Positions 51,436-61,073 of a DNA stretch of 64,000 nt are shown one piece after another; position 1 is the stretch's first letter; each line of letters opens with the position of its first letter. The notes beneath the pieces are model-generated. The model did not search any database. It saw only the letters and a program-made list of their open reading frames with translations, and was not told the origin of the DNA. Made by a program: the position numbers and the translations under genes. The stretch covers positions 248,001-312,000 of the forward strand of contig NZ_JAADZV010000007.1 of NCBI RefSeq assembly GCF_010645075.1. The letters run 5' to 3'. The stretch is from Flavobacterium limi (GTDB lineage: Bacteria; Bacteroidota; Bacteroidia; Flavobacteriales; Flavobacteriaceae).

Positions 51436-53922
51436 TTATTCTGTAGTAATTACAATTGTAGATTGTTTTAATCCATTCGCTTTAGCGGTCAATTCCAATC
51501 TTCCGGATTTATCTCCTGCCTGAACAATTACCAGACATTTTCCTGCCAGAGCAGTATGTTTTGTTCCTTTGTAAGGTTCGTGACTTACAGGATCTCCACT
51601 GCAAACGCCAACAATTTTTCCGTTTCCTTTTAATGAAAAATTGATTTCGTTATTCGCGTTTGGCGCTAAAGTTCCATTAGCATCCAAAATATCAACGGTT
51701 ACAAATGACAAATCATTTTTATCTGCTTTGATGGTACTTCTGTCGGCCATTAATTTCAGTTGTGAAGGATTTCCGGCGGTTTTAATTTCTTTTTCTGAAA
51801 CTGTTTTTCCATTTTTACGGGAAACTGCTTTTAAAGTTCCTGCTTCAAAAGGAATTCTCCACATTACGTGTAAACCATCACCTTTTTTACTTCTCTTTCC
51901 AACTGATTTTCCGTTAAGGAATAATTCAACCTCATCAGCTTTGTTATAGTATGCCCAAACATCAACAGTTTGACCTGCTTTCCAGTTCCAATGTGGAAAA
52001 ATGTGAAGAACTGTTTTGTCCGTCCATTCGCTTTGATACATATAATACACATCTTTCGGGAAACCGGCTAAATCTACAATTCCGAAATAGGAGCTTACCG
52101 ATGGCCATTCGTACGGAGTTGGCTCTCCAATATAATCGAAACCGGTCCAAACGTACATTCCGGCTAAGAAATCATGTTTTTTAATGATTTTCCAGGTTGC
52201 TTCATGGGTTGAACCCCAAGGCGTCTGTACCTGATCGTAAGCCGAAACAGTATTGTCCGGATTTCCTTCTGTGAATTTAAGATCCCACCTTACCGGCCAT
52301 TTTTTTATGGTGTCTGAAACAGCATCGTAATAACCTCGTGTCTGTAAACCTGAAGTGGTTTCTGTTGCGATGAAAGGTGTGTTTGGGAAGTTTTTCAGAT
52401 GATGTTCAAAAGTTTGATGTGCATAATTGTATCCGATTAAATCTAAAACACCAGATCCGGCAAGCGGATTAATCGAAACATTCTTTTTCTCGAATTGTAA
52501 AGTCACTTCATCAATATTCATGTTTACCGGCGGATTCATTCCGGCTGTTAGTGGTCGTGTTTTATCAATTAAACGTACTATTGCTGCCAGTTCTTTTGCA
52601 ATCTCAATACCGGTTTCATTCCATTGTTCCGGAATTTCATTTCCGATGCTCCACATAAAAATACTTGGATGATTTCGATCACGACGCAATTGATCTGCTA
52701 AATCTTGTCTGTGCCATTTGTCCCAGTCATTTCCGTAATCGTATTTGGTTTTGGTTTGTTTCCACATATCAAAAGCTTCATCCATGACAATAAAACCCAT
52801 TTTGTCGCAAAGATCCAGAAGTTCCGGAGCGGGAGGATTGTGTGAAGTTCTGATTCCGTTTACGCCCATTTCTTTAAGGATCTCTAACTGACGTTCGATT
52901 GCACGCGTATTGATTGCAGCACCCAACGGCCCTAAATCGTGGTGCATACAAACCCCTTTTATCTTGACTTGCTTTCCATTGAGAATAAAACCTTTATTTA
53001 AATCGAATTTAAAATCCCGGATTCCAAAAGTGGTTTTGTACTCATCAATGATTTTGTCATCAACTAAAAGTTCCGTGACTGCAGTGTATAATTCAGGATT
53101 TTCAATTGACCATAGAATTGGCGATTTAACTTCTGCTTCCACATTTAGCAATGTGCCGCTTTTTGGAGTAAGCGTTATATATTGAGTGGTTGATGTAACC
53201 TTGGTATCTTCTTTATAAATAGTAGTTAGTATTTTTATTTTTTTTGATTCTGAATGATCATTCTGAATTCTGGTTTCAATATTTACTTTAGCATTTTCGG
53301 CTGTAACTTTTGGTGTGGTAATATACGTTCCCCAATTTTCAACATGCAATTTATCAGTAGTCTCGATCCAGACATTTCTAAAAATCCCTGAACCCGAATA
53401 CCAGCGTGAATTGGGTTGTTTTGAATTGTCAACCTTAACAATTATTTCGTTGTTTTTGTCTCCGTAATTTAAATATGGAGAAATTTCATATTGAAAACCA
53501 ATATATCCGTTTGGACGTTTTCCTAAATAATGGCCGTTTACCCAGACTTCACTGTTTCTGTAAACGCCGTCAAAAGTGATTGACGTTATTTTTGTGGTGT
53601 CTTCAGCAGCCACTTTGAATGTTTTTTTGTACCAGCCTAAGCCTCCGTTTAAGGATCCGCCTCCATAACCTGCAGGACTTTTTTCATCAAATTTTTCTTC
53701 GATACTCCAATCGTGAGGAACATCCAGAGTTCTCCATTTTGTAGCAGGACTAATGGTATCTTTATCAACGAGACTGTCATTAAGATGGAAACTCCAACCT
53801 GAATTAAAAGAAATCTTTCTATTAATAAAAGCATCTTCTTTTTTATTACAGGAGCAGAACAGAATGATTCCGACTAATGTTAATAATGAAAATTTGCTGT
53901 TTAATTTTTTTCTTTTATTCAT
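51436..53922 (-). CDS. GH2 beta-galactosidase-like lipoprotein
   Basis: 828 residues, lipobox ILFCSC at Cys25. GH2 sugar-binding N-terminal domain (HDWSIEEKFDEKSPAGYGGGSLNGGLGWYKK), then the barrel with HHDLGPLGAAINTRAIERQLEILKEMGVNGIRTSHNPPAPELLDL, acid/base Glu429 (MWSIGNEIPE) and nucleophile Glu521 (PFIATETTSG). The C-terminus has extra beta domains (DILDANGTLAPNANNEINF). In xyloglucan loci GH2 removes beta-galactose from side chains after fucose is gone. It is first of the enzyme genes; a large hairpin lies between it and the SGBP. Confidence 0.92.
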   Translation of the reverse strand: MNKRKKLNSKFSLLTLVGIILFCSCNKKEDAFINRKISFNSGWSFHLNDSLVDKDTISPATKWRTLDVPHDWSIEEKFDEKSPAGYGGGSLNGGLGWYKKTFKVAAEDTTKITSITFDGVYRNSEVWVNGHYLGKRPNGYIGFQYEISPYLNYGDKNNEIIVKVDNSKQPNSRWYSGSGIFRNVWIETTDKLHVENWGTYITTPKVTAENAKVNIETRIQNDHSESKKIKILTTIYKEDTKVTSTTQYITLTPKSGTLLNVEAEVKSPILWSIENPELYTAVTELLVDDKIIDEYKTTFGIRDFKFDLNKGFILNGKQVKIKGVCMHHDLGPLGAAINTRAIERQLEILKEMGVNGIRTSHNPPAPELLDLCDKMGFIVMDEAFDMWKQTKTKYDYGNDWDKWHRQDLADQLRRDRNHPSIFMWSIGNEIPEQWNETGIEIAKELAAIVRLIDKTRPLTAGMNPPVNMNIDEVTLQFEKKNVSINPLAGSGVLDLIGYNYAHQTFEHHLKNFPNTPFIATETTSGLQTRGYYDAVSDTIKKWPVRWDLKFTEGNPDNTVSAYDQVQTPWGSTHEATWKIIKKHDFLAGMYVWTGFDYIGEPTPYEWPSVSSYFGIVDLAGFPKDVYYMYQSEWTDKTVLHIFPHWNWKAGQTVDVWAYYNKADEVELFLNGKSVGKRSKKGDGLHVMWRIPFEAGTLKAVSRKNGKTVSEKEIKTAGNPSQLKLMADRSTIKADKNDLSFVTVDILDANGTLAPNANNEINFSLKGNGKIVGVCSGDPVSHEPYKGTKHTALAGKCLVIVQAGDKSGRLELTAKANGLKQSTIVITTE

Positions 53923-53956
53923 GGTATTCTTTTTTGTTTTTTATAGCAATAATTTA

Positions 53957-54002
53957 AGTCTCAGTTTAAAAGAACACTAAAAATGTCCTGAAAACTGAGA
54001 CT
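53957..54002 (-). other. stable intercistronic hairpin before the GH2 gene
   Basis: AGTCTCAGTTT (53957-53967) and AAACTGAGACT (53992-54002) form a perfect 11-bp stem; inner AGAACA/TGTCCT-like sequences extend it. There is no strong T-run, so it is more likely a processing or stability element between the binding-protein and enzyme segments. Confidence 0.65.
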
Positions 54003-54017
54003 CTGAAAATTAAATAA

Positions 54018-54893
54018 TTACGGTTTCACAACCAAATGATAAATCAAATAATCACCATCTGCTCTAATAGCTATAAAAGCTAACGTTGTCTCGGTAAGTT
54101 CTACAATCTGAACATTAGTAAAAGAAAATCCGGAACTAAAATAGCTTGCACTGTTTGGATGCAACATTTCTGTTCCTCCGTTAAAACTAATTCTGTCATT
54201 TGTTGAACCTGTCGTAAGGTTAAAATTAAAAGTTCCTGTTTTTGTTGTTTTTACTGTGCTTCCGGCTGTTGGATCAGTTTGTTTTACTGTAACATTATAA
54301 CCTCCGTTAAGGTCAAAAGTAACTTCTCCCCAATCTTTATTTTCTAAACCTGCCCATGAAATATCAGAAAGATTTGGCCACCATCCATGACCACTTACTG
54401 CTATATTTTGGTAAGATGCAGGTTTTCCAATAAATTCAAGAGGAGCAGTCATATATAAAACCCAGGTTTTACCATTCACCCCATTAGTTAAGAGATTCCA
54501 TCTTTCATCACTAAAAAAGGTTTCATCATTTTGAGTAACATTCACAGTTACCGGAGCAGCATCTACTGCTCCTCCTTGTGTATAAGCGGTAAAATAAATA
54601 GTATATTTTCCTGCGAAAGGAAAAGTGACTTCATCTTCACCTTTATTGGAATGCCCTAATTCATTTCCATTTCCGTCAACATATTTCCAATAAGGAATTA
54701 TGTCAGAAGTTAAATTTTTCAGTTTTATTTTATTCCCTCCCGGATTTGCCTGCAGATCCTGAGTAACTTCAATATTTATATCCGATTTATCTATCGTTTC
54801 TTCTAAAGAATATGTTTCAGGCGAACAAGATGGGACAAGTAAAAGTACCATTACCATCAAAAATGATGTAATTAATAATTTAGTCTTTTTCAT
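54018..54893 (-). CDS. PKD-domain surface glycan-binding lipoprotein candidate
   Basis: 291 residues, lipobox LLVPSCS at Cys23. A PKD-like domain spans about 45-125 (ENKIKL..., AGKYTIYFTAYTQGG). The C-terminal half (WVLYMTAPLEFIG..., EVTFDLNGGYNVTVKQ) is a beta-sandwich of unknown family with many aromatic residues. It sits directly after SusD, the typical position of a SusE/F or SGBP-B protein. Predicted surface lipoprotein that binds the target polysaccharide. Sequence similarity to B. ovatus SGBP-B cannot be judged by eye. Confidence 0.75.
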   Translation of the reverse strand: MKKTKLLITSFLMVMVLLLVPSCSPETYSLEETIDKSDINIEVTQDLQANPGGNKIKLKNLTSDIIPYWKYVDGNGNELGHSNKGEDEVTFPFAGKYTIYFTAYTQGGAVDAAPVTVNVTQNDETFFSDERWNLLTNGVNGKTWVLYMTAPLEFIGKPASYQNIAVSGHGWWPNLSDISWAGLENKDWGEVTFDLNGGYNVTVKQTDPTAGSTVKTTKTGTFNFNLTTGSTNDRISFNGGTEMLHPNSASYFSSGFSFTNVQIVELTETTLAFIAIRADGDYLIYHLVVKP

Positions 54894-54915
54894 TTTTTTA
54901 AATTTTTAGTTAAAA

Positions 54916-56493
54916 TTACCAGCCTGCGTTTTGTTTTAAAACATTCCCTGACAAGGTGATCTGAGTATTAGGTATTTGCTGTAACCCCTTTGTTTCCTGA
55001 ATCTTAGCAGCCGAAATTGTTTTTGCTCCAGAAACTCCACCGCTTAATAGGGTTGTAGATGATGCTGCAATAATTGAAGAAGCTTTATCAACTCCCTGAC
55101 GTAATAAATCCCAATATCTGATTCCTTCAAGGGCAAATTCTAAATGCCTTTCTTTCATAATATCTTCCGGAGTAACCGCAAGAGGAGTAAAATTAGATTT
55201 ATACGCCCTTTGTCTCACCTGATCAAAATAAGACTGGGCACTTCCGCTTCCTAATTCAGCCGCCATTAACAAAACATCAGCATATCTTAATACTACATAA
55301 TCCTGAAACTGGCTGATATCCCAAAACTGGCTTCCCAAAACCATCGGCATATCAACACCTGCCTGATTTACCATTGGCGAATATTTTTTGTTATAGTAAC
55401 CGGTATATTCTCTTTGATTGTTTATTTTGTCGAAAGGAATATCTTCTTCTTCAATTCCAATTACAGTTGCCACACGTCTTGTGTCATTAGCGTTATAAGC
55501 AGTCCATAATTTAGGGTTTACTGTAACTCCCCATCCACGTCCGTAAGGGTAATTAGAGAACTCTCTCATACCAAACATTACCATCCAGTGGTTACCATCA
55601 GTGTTCCCGTTGTAATCACTTGTATAAGTATATTTTATAGAAAACACAATTTCTTTGTTGCTTTCACCAGCATATTGATCTACTGAAGCTGCCGGCCATA
55701 AAGTAGAAAAATTATCAACCAATCCATGACCACTTTGGGCAATAACATCTTCCAGATGTGCTAAAGCCTGTGTTTTGGTTACAACTCCTGCTAAATCCGC
55801 TTTCCCATAATATCCGGTATAATACAAATAAACACGACCTAATAAAGACTTTGCTGCCCATTTAGTAATTCTTCCTCCAGGTACAGCATTATAAGCAGTT
55901 GAAGGCAAATTCTCTGAAGCAAAAACTAAATCTTCTGCTATGACTTTATAAACCTCTTCAGGAGCTGCCTGAGGAAGATTTTCGATTGAAGGAGCTGTTA
56001 ATAGCGGTATATTTCCCCACAGACGCACCATTTCAAAATAAGTGTAGGCTCTGATAAATTTAGTTTCAGACTCGTAAGTGTTTCTTAAAGCAGTATCTCC
56101 TTTCCAGTCAATCTGATCCATTTTTGATAAAAAGACGTTACAACGATAAATTGCTTTATAATAATTTTTCCAGTTTAAATTAAGTAAATCTACATCTGAA
56201 GGAGAACGACTCTTATCAAATTCGTCTATTAATGCATAATTGTACCCATCAGAAGCACCAGTTCCGCCAAAACAATCATCAGACATAACTTCGCTTATTA
56301 CAGGAACACCCAGTCCGGAAGCTCCCGTAGCTACCTGCAAACCATCATAACATCCTACTAATGCCGAATAGGCATCATCGGTAGTTTTGTAAAAATTTGT
56401 ATCGTTTTGTTGTACCAAAGGTTCTGTTTCTAATTCACAAGAACCCAAAGACAATAAACTCAAACAGAAAATATATAAATATGTATTTTTCAT
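54916..56493 (-). CDS. susD: SusD/RagB-family glycan-binding lipoprotein
   Basis: 525 residues, lipobox LGSCE (Cys19). SusD features: MEEL-type helices with YKTTDDAYSALVGCYDGLQ near residue 41, ETKFIRAYTYFEMVRLWGNIPLL near residue 145, and the C-terminal VLRYADVLLMAAELG... and EGIRYWDLLRQGV segments. TPR-like core is expected. It forms a lid on the SusC barrel at the outer-membrane surface and feeds oligosaccharides in. 12 bp separate its start from the SusC stop, and 22 bp its stop from the PKD protein. Confidence 0.95.
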   Translation of the reverse strand: MKNTYLYIFCLSLLSLGSCELETEPLVQQNDTNFYKTTDDAYSALVGCYDGLQVATGASGLGVPVISEVMSDDCFGGTGASDGYNYALIDEFDKSRSPSDVDLLNLNWKNYYKAIYRCNVFLSKMDQIDWKGDTALRNTYESETKFIRAYTYFEMVRLWGNIPLLTAPSIENLPQAAPEEVYKVIAEDLVFASENLPSTAYNAVPGGRITKWAAKSLLGRVYLYYTGYYGKADLAGVVTKTQALAHLEDVIAQSGHGLVDNFSTLWPAASVDQYAGESNKEIVFSIKYTYTSDYNGNTDGNHWMVMFGMREFSNYPYGRGWGVTVNPKLWTAYNANDTRRVATVIGIEEEDIPFDKINNQREYTGYYNKKYSPMVNQAGVDMPMVLGSQFWDISQFQDYVVLRYADVLLMAAELGSGSAQSYFDQVRQRAYKSNFTPLAVTPEDIMKERHLEFALEGIRYWDLLRQGVDKASSIIAASSTTLLSGGVSGAKTISAAKIQETKGLQQIPNTQITLSGNVLKQNAGW

Positions 56494-56504
56494 TATCTTA
56501 TTTA

Positions 56505-59500
56505 TTAAAGTTTAACATTTAACCCCAACATGTATGTTCTTGGTCTAGGATAGTATCCTACATCTACACCTGAAGCAAATTTTTGATCATCATTATTAGA
56601 TCCAAATCCAATTTCAGGATCCATACCGTCGTATTTCGTAAACGTGTGAAGGTTTAAGACAGAAAAGTAAATTCTGAACTGGCTTGCAAAAAATGATTTA
56701 GAATGTTTCATTTTAGCTAAATCAAATCCTAATGTAACCGTATTGATTCTTAAGAAATCGCCATCCTGAACATATAAGTCTGAGAACTGTGTGAAGTTTT
56801 TATTGTCTTCTGTTACCCTTGGCATTGAGTTCGATGTTCCTTCGCCATGCCAGCGGCTCAGTATTCTGGAAGTATAATTTCCAAAAGCTCCGGATTGGTT
56901 TCTGTAAGATTGTACAATTTGATTGCCTGCCACACCATTTGCCATCAATGAAAAGTCAAACGCTTTATAGTTGGCTGATAAAGAGAATCCATAAGTAAAA
57001 TCAGGATTAGGATCTCCAATATTGGTTTTATCTAAATCATTAATTACGTTATCCCCATTTGTATTTGCATAGATAATATCTCCCGGAGACGCACCTGGCT
57101 GTAATACTACACCGTCTGCTGATTTATAATTGTTAATTTGTTCCTGATTCTGGAAAACACCTGCCGTTTTATAACCCCAGAAATAACCTAACGGAAATCC
57201 GTTTTCTGCTCTGTAGAATTCAAGTGCATTATCATATAATTCATTATTTAAACCATGAATTATACCATCGGTAGTAGGGATCTGACCAACCGTATTTTTA
57301 TTATAAGCACCATTTGCGCTAACACTATAGTTAAAATCGCCAATTTTGTTTTGGTAATTCAGGCTCAGCTCGACTCCTTTATTAATTACATCACCACCAT
57401 TTATGTATGGAGGTTCAGCACCGGCAGTTGCTAAAACCGGGGCCAGAATTAACCAGTCTTTATTCGTTTTCTTATACACATCAAAAGTAACACTTAATGC
57501 ATTGTTGAGGAATCTCGCATCCAAACCAAGGTTAATCTGCTCTGAAGTTTCCCACTGCAAACCAGGATTTGATAATCTGTCAGGATAAGCTCCCGGTGTA
57601 AGAACTCCTTCGGTATTGTCAAAAATATAATTTGTGTTATTAGATTTTATCGTTGCTAAATATTGAAATGGCCTGATACTCTGATTACCAACCTGCCCCC
57701 AGCTTGCTCTCAATTTAAGAAAATTAATAGCTTGAGAATCTTTTAAAAATGATTCATTTGAAGCAACCCATCCTGCAGATACTGATGGGAAATAACCCCA
57801 TTGATTGCCCGGAGCAAATTTTGATGAACCGTCTGCTCTCAATGTTGCATTGAACAAATAAGTGTCTTTAAAATTATAATTTAATCTTCCAAAATAAGAC
57901 ATCAGTATATTTTCTTCTTTTTTACCCTTAATGGTTATTTTAGTCCCGTCTTTATTAGTTGTATTGTCTATCCAGGCATGTTCTAAATCATTAAAAACAG
58001 AATCTGCATTATTTGCTTCTACAGAAGTTCCTGCATAATTAATATAAGATGTACCCGCCATAGCCTCAAAATGATGATCTTCGGCAACATTAAATTTATA
58101 TCCTAGTAAATTATCCCAGGTGATGCTTCTGTTTTTACTCATGTTTTGATTCACTGTATCATAATTATTATTGGCATAAGTGGATAAGTGATATACCGGT
58201 TTGTATGAATGTCCCTCAGAAACGTAATAGTCAAGTCCTAAAGTTGTTTTAAACGTAAGGCCCTTTATAGGTTCAACCTGTAAATAAACATTCCCTAATA
58301 ACTTTTGATTATTACTTTCATTTTGATTGTTGTAATCCATCATTGCGTATGGGTTTGCTACACCTGAAAGCCATAATTCACTATTATTTGTAGTGTCATA
58401 ATAATTACCATCTGCATCATACATTGGTAATAATGGTGTGGTCTGGAATGCACTTCTTAAAGAGTTGTTATATTGATTTCCAACTCCAATACCATTTTTA
58501 TCAACGTAAGCAAAGCTTAGATTCTGCCCTAAAGTCAAAACGTCCTTATAAAGTTTATGCTCTGAATTAAATCTGAAATTGTAACGTTGATAGTTCGATA
58601 AGTCTTTTCCTCCCACAACACCTTCCTGTCCTAAATAGGACAAAGAGGTAGAATAAACTGAAGTTTCAGAACCTCCTGAAGCACCAAACGAGAAGTTTTT
58701 AGTCGCTGCATTATCTGTCAGCATTTTATCCATCCAGTTCGTGCCATTCCCTAATGCAGCAATCTGGCTATTAGTAAAATAAGCCGGTTTACCTGAATTT
58801 ACTGCTGCTTCATTTATAATAACCGCATATTCTCTCGCATCCAATAAATCAACTTTTCTGGCTACCGACTGAAGCCCGTAATATTGCTCAAAAGTAATCT
58901 GTCCCGGAGAACCTTTTCTTCCTTTTTTGGTTGTTACCAAAATAACCCCATTTGCAGCTTGTGATCCGTAAATGGCAGCTGAAGCAGCATCTTTTAGAAC
59001 CGAAATAGATTCAATATCAGAGTTGTTCAGATAAGTAATATCACCAGTAAGAATACCGTCCACCACATAAAGCGGGTTGCTTCCTCCTGTAGTACCCAAA
59101 CCTCTGATAACCACATTCATTCTTTCTCCGGGCTGCCCTGAAGTAGAAGTGATCTGAAGTCCGGCAGCCTGTCCCTGAAGTCCCTGAAGCGCGTTGATCG
59201 TATTGGTTTTAGCAAGGCTTTCTCCCGTTACCTGCGTGATTGCGCTGGTTACTGTTGTTCTTTTTTGTGTACCATACCCAATTACTACAACTTCTTTAAG
59301 ATCTGCCGCTTCTGTTTGTAAAGTGACAGCAATTGTTTTTTGCGTTCCTACAGTTACACGCTGGGTTTTGAACCCCATAAAACTGATAGTTATTACATCA
59401 CCAGTTTTTGCCTCTATCCTGAAATTTCCGTCAAAGTCTGTCGATGTTCCTCTTTTAGTTCCTTCAATTGCTACGGTAGCACCGGGAATTCCCATACCAT

Positions 59501-59636
59501 CGTCTGCCGATTTTACATTTCCGCTTACAAATTGGGATTGCTCTTGTGCAAAACCCGACTGCATCGTAAATACGCTAAGCAACAACATCAGATAAAACTG
59601 AAGCATTGTTGGTTTAATACAATAATTGCCTTTCAT
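56505..59636 (-). CDS. susC: SusC/RagA-family TonB-dependent transporter
   Basis: 1043 residues from MKGNYCIKPTM; a Met two codons upstream is equally possible. Signal peptide to SGFAQ, a carboxypeptidase-like regulatory domain (about 40-115) with GMGIPGATVAIEGTKRGTSTDFDGNF, plug domain with the SusC marker VLKDAASAAIYGSQAANGVILVTTKKG near 215-240, then a 22-strand barrel ending MLGLNVKL. Energy comes from TonB. First gene of the locus on this strand; a 694-bp leader/regulatory region lies upstream. Its substrate is predicted as xyloglucan oligosaccharide from the enzyme set. Confidence 0.96.
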   Translation of the reverse strand: MKGNYCIKPTMLQFYLMLLLSVFTMQSGFAQEQSQFVSGNVKSADDGMGIPGATVAIEGTKRGTSTDFDGNFRIEAKTGDVITISFMGFKTQRVTVGTQKTIAVTLQTEAADLKEVVVIGYGTQKRTTVTSAITQVTGESLAKTNTINALQGLQGQAAGLQITSTSGQPGERMNVVIRGLGTTGGSNPLYVVDGILTGDITYLNNSDIESISVLKDAASAAIYGSQAANGVILVTTKKGRKGSPGQITFEQYYGLQSVARKVDLLDAREYAVIINEAAVNSGKPAYFTNSQIAALGNGTNWMDKMLTDNAATKNFSFGASGGSETSVYSTSLSYLGQEGVVGGKDLSNYQRYNFRFNSEHKLYKDVLTLGQNLSFAYVDKNGIGVGNQYNNSLRSAFQTTPLLPMYDADGNYYDTTNNSELWLSGVANPYAMMDYNNQNESNNQKLLGNVYLQVEPIKGLTFKTTLGLDYYVSEGHSYKPVYHLSTYANNNYDTVNQNMSKNRSITWDNLLGYKFNVAEDHHFEAMAGTSYINYAGTSVEANNADSVFNDLEHAWIDNTTNKDGTKITIKGKKEENILMSYFGRLNYNFKDTYLFNATLRADGSSKFAPGNQWGYFPSVSAGWVASNESFLKDSQAINFLKLRASWGQVGNQSIRPFQYLATIKSNNTNYIFDNTEGVLTPGAYPDRLSNPGLQWETSEQINLGLDARFLNNALSVTFDVYKKTNKDWLILAPVLATAGAEPPYINGGDVINKGVELSLNYQNKIGDFNYSVSANGAYNKNTVGQIPTTDGIIHGLNNELYDNALEFYRAENGFPLGYFWGYKTAGVFQNQEQINNYKSADGVVLQPGASPGDIIYANTNGDNVINDLDKTNIGDPNPDFTYGFSLSANYKAFDFSLMANGVAGNQIVQSYRNQSGAFGNYTSRILSRWHGEGTSNSMPRVTEDNKNFTQFSDLYVQDGDFLRINTVTLGFDLAKMKHSKSFFASQFRIYFSVLNLHTFTKYDGMDPEIGFGSNNDDQKFASGVDVGYYPRPRTYMLGLNVKL

Positions 59637-59642
59637 AATCAT

Positions 59643-60336
59643 TAATAATTTGGTTAAATTTGTTGTTAGTTGTTTTTAATCTAATTAATACGCATTCGAA
59701 ATATTTGTTACATAATTTTTTGTTTGCCACTAGTGCTGAAGTTCTCCGCTTGCACGTATTAGCCAAATCTCTGTAAAGAATCTCTTCTGAAATTCTAACA
59801 TCATTTTACTACGCCAAATGGTCCGTAAAGGTTTTGTACTTAATTCCTGGTCTGTTTTCAGATTTGAATTACATCAACATACTTTTGATAAAACTTTTAG
59901 ATGAATCTCCAGTCTAAAAACGATTATCAGGTGCTTTCTGAGTCTATTCTTTGAAAAACATTTTTTGAGTTTTTCGGTACTCTGTTTTCTGCTTAAATTA
60001 ACTTATAGTCAAAATACATTTATCTTATGGTTAATTTGACTACAAGTGTAGTGCAATTTTTCTATATTAACAAAAAATTAGGTTTATTTTTTTGTAATTA
60101 AAATAATATGAGACTTATTTTTATTGATTACCCAAATAAAATTATTTCAAACAATTAAAAATTATTAATAAATCATCATTTAATCAATTAAATTGACAAT
60201 GATTTAAAACACTTATGTGAGTTAATCTGGATTATTTTCAAAATTTAGAATATTATTACAAGAATTTTAAAAATATGTCCCTTTTTAAGTATATAGTATT
60301 ATTTTTATTTATTTAATTTGTCAAAATTTTAACAAC
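59643..60336. other. 694-bp intergenic region between divergent susC and regulator genes
   Basis: No credible gene. The part near susC (59643-60000) is AT-rich without an exact TAnnTTTG box on the minus strand, so the susC start site is not obvious. The middle, 60006-60052, carries two dyads listed as a candidate operator. The rest to 60336 is about 80% AT with T-rich runs and no exact -7 match. It holds the promoters for both sides by necessity. Confidence 0.7.
60006..60052. promoter_or_regulatory. candidate operator: two nested dyads
   Basis: TAGTCAAA (60006-60013) and TTTGACTA (60035-60042) are perfect 8-bp inverted repeats 29 bp apart centre to centre, close to three helical turns. Overlapping the right arm, ACTACAAGTGTAGT (60039-60052) is a palindrome except for its central AG. 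Both lie in the AT-rich region between susC and the tandem regulators. Binding by those regulators is inferred. Confidence 0.45.
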
Positions 60337-61053
60337 ATGGTCGACAATTTGAATAATGACATTATCGTAAAAAATGATTCATCAGTCATGAATGCCATTA
60401 CGATTGACTGTGTAATATTTGGTTTTGATCAGGGAAGTCTGGAAGTTCTTCTAATTCAGCATGGAGAAGGAATCAGTAAAGGAAAATGGGGGCTTCCGGG
60501 AGGCTGGATTAATAAAAAAGAGAGTATCGATAATGCGGCTCACCGATTATTATATGAACTCACAGCATTAGATCATATCTATCTGGAACAATTAAAAGCA
60601 TTTGGAAATCCGGATCGTTTTCCTCTCAGGCGCGTCATCACAATTGGTTATTATGCCCTGATTAAAAGAGAAGATTATAGTATTCAGCCGGGTTTTACAG
60701 CATCGGATGCAAAGTGGTATAAGATTAACCAGATTCCGGATCTGATTTACGATCATAGTGAAATACTGACCTATAGCCTGCAACATTTACGTGACAGGGT
60801 TCGTCAGGCACCAATTGGTTTTAACCTCCTTCCTGAAAAATTTACATTGTTGCAATTAATGCACTTGTATGAAGAAATATTAGGAATCGAAATGGACAAA
60901 TCAAATTTCAGACGAAAAATTCTTCACATGAAATTGCTTGTTGTCTTAGATGAAAAACAACAGGATGTTTCGCACAGAGCGGCTAAACTATACAAATTTG
61001 ACTCTGAAATTTATACAAAACTTACTGAAAAAGGATTTAATTTTGAATTTTAA
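60337..61053 (+). CDS. NrtR/AraR-like Nudix-winged-helix regulator, first of tandem pair
   Basis: 238 residues. N-terminal Nudix-like domain (about 20-150) with degenerate Nudix box from Gly55/56: GGWINKKES, then RLLYELTAL. Two of the three Glu of the RExxEE part are Leu, so hydrolysis is unlikely; the domain probably senses a ligand. The C-terminal winged helix runs from about 152, with APIGFNLLPEKFTLLQLMHLYEEILG. NrtR/AraR proteins of this build regulate NAD or arabinose genes in Bacteroidota. Divergent from susC; the likely regulator of the locus. Confidence 0.9.
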   Translation: MVDNLNNDIIVKNDSSVMNAITIDCVIFGFDQGSLEVLLIQHGEGISKGKWGLPGGWINKKESIDNAAHRLLYELTALDHIYLEQLKAFGNPDRFPLRRVITIGYYALIKREDYSIQPGFTASDAKWYKINQIPDLIYDHSEILTYSLQHLRDRVRQAPIGFNLLPEKFTLLQLMHLYEEILGIEMDKSNFRRKILHMKLLVVLDEKQQDVSHRAAKLYKFDSEIYTKLTEKGFNFEF

Positions 61054-61073
61054 ACCAGCCTTATAAAAGCAAA

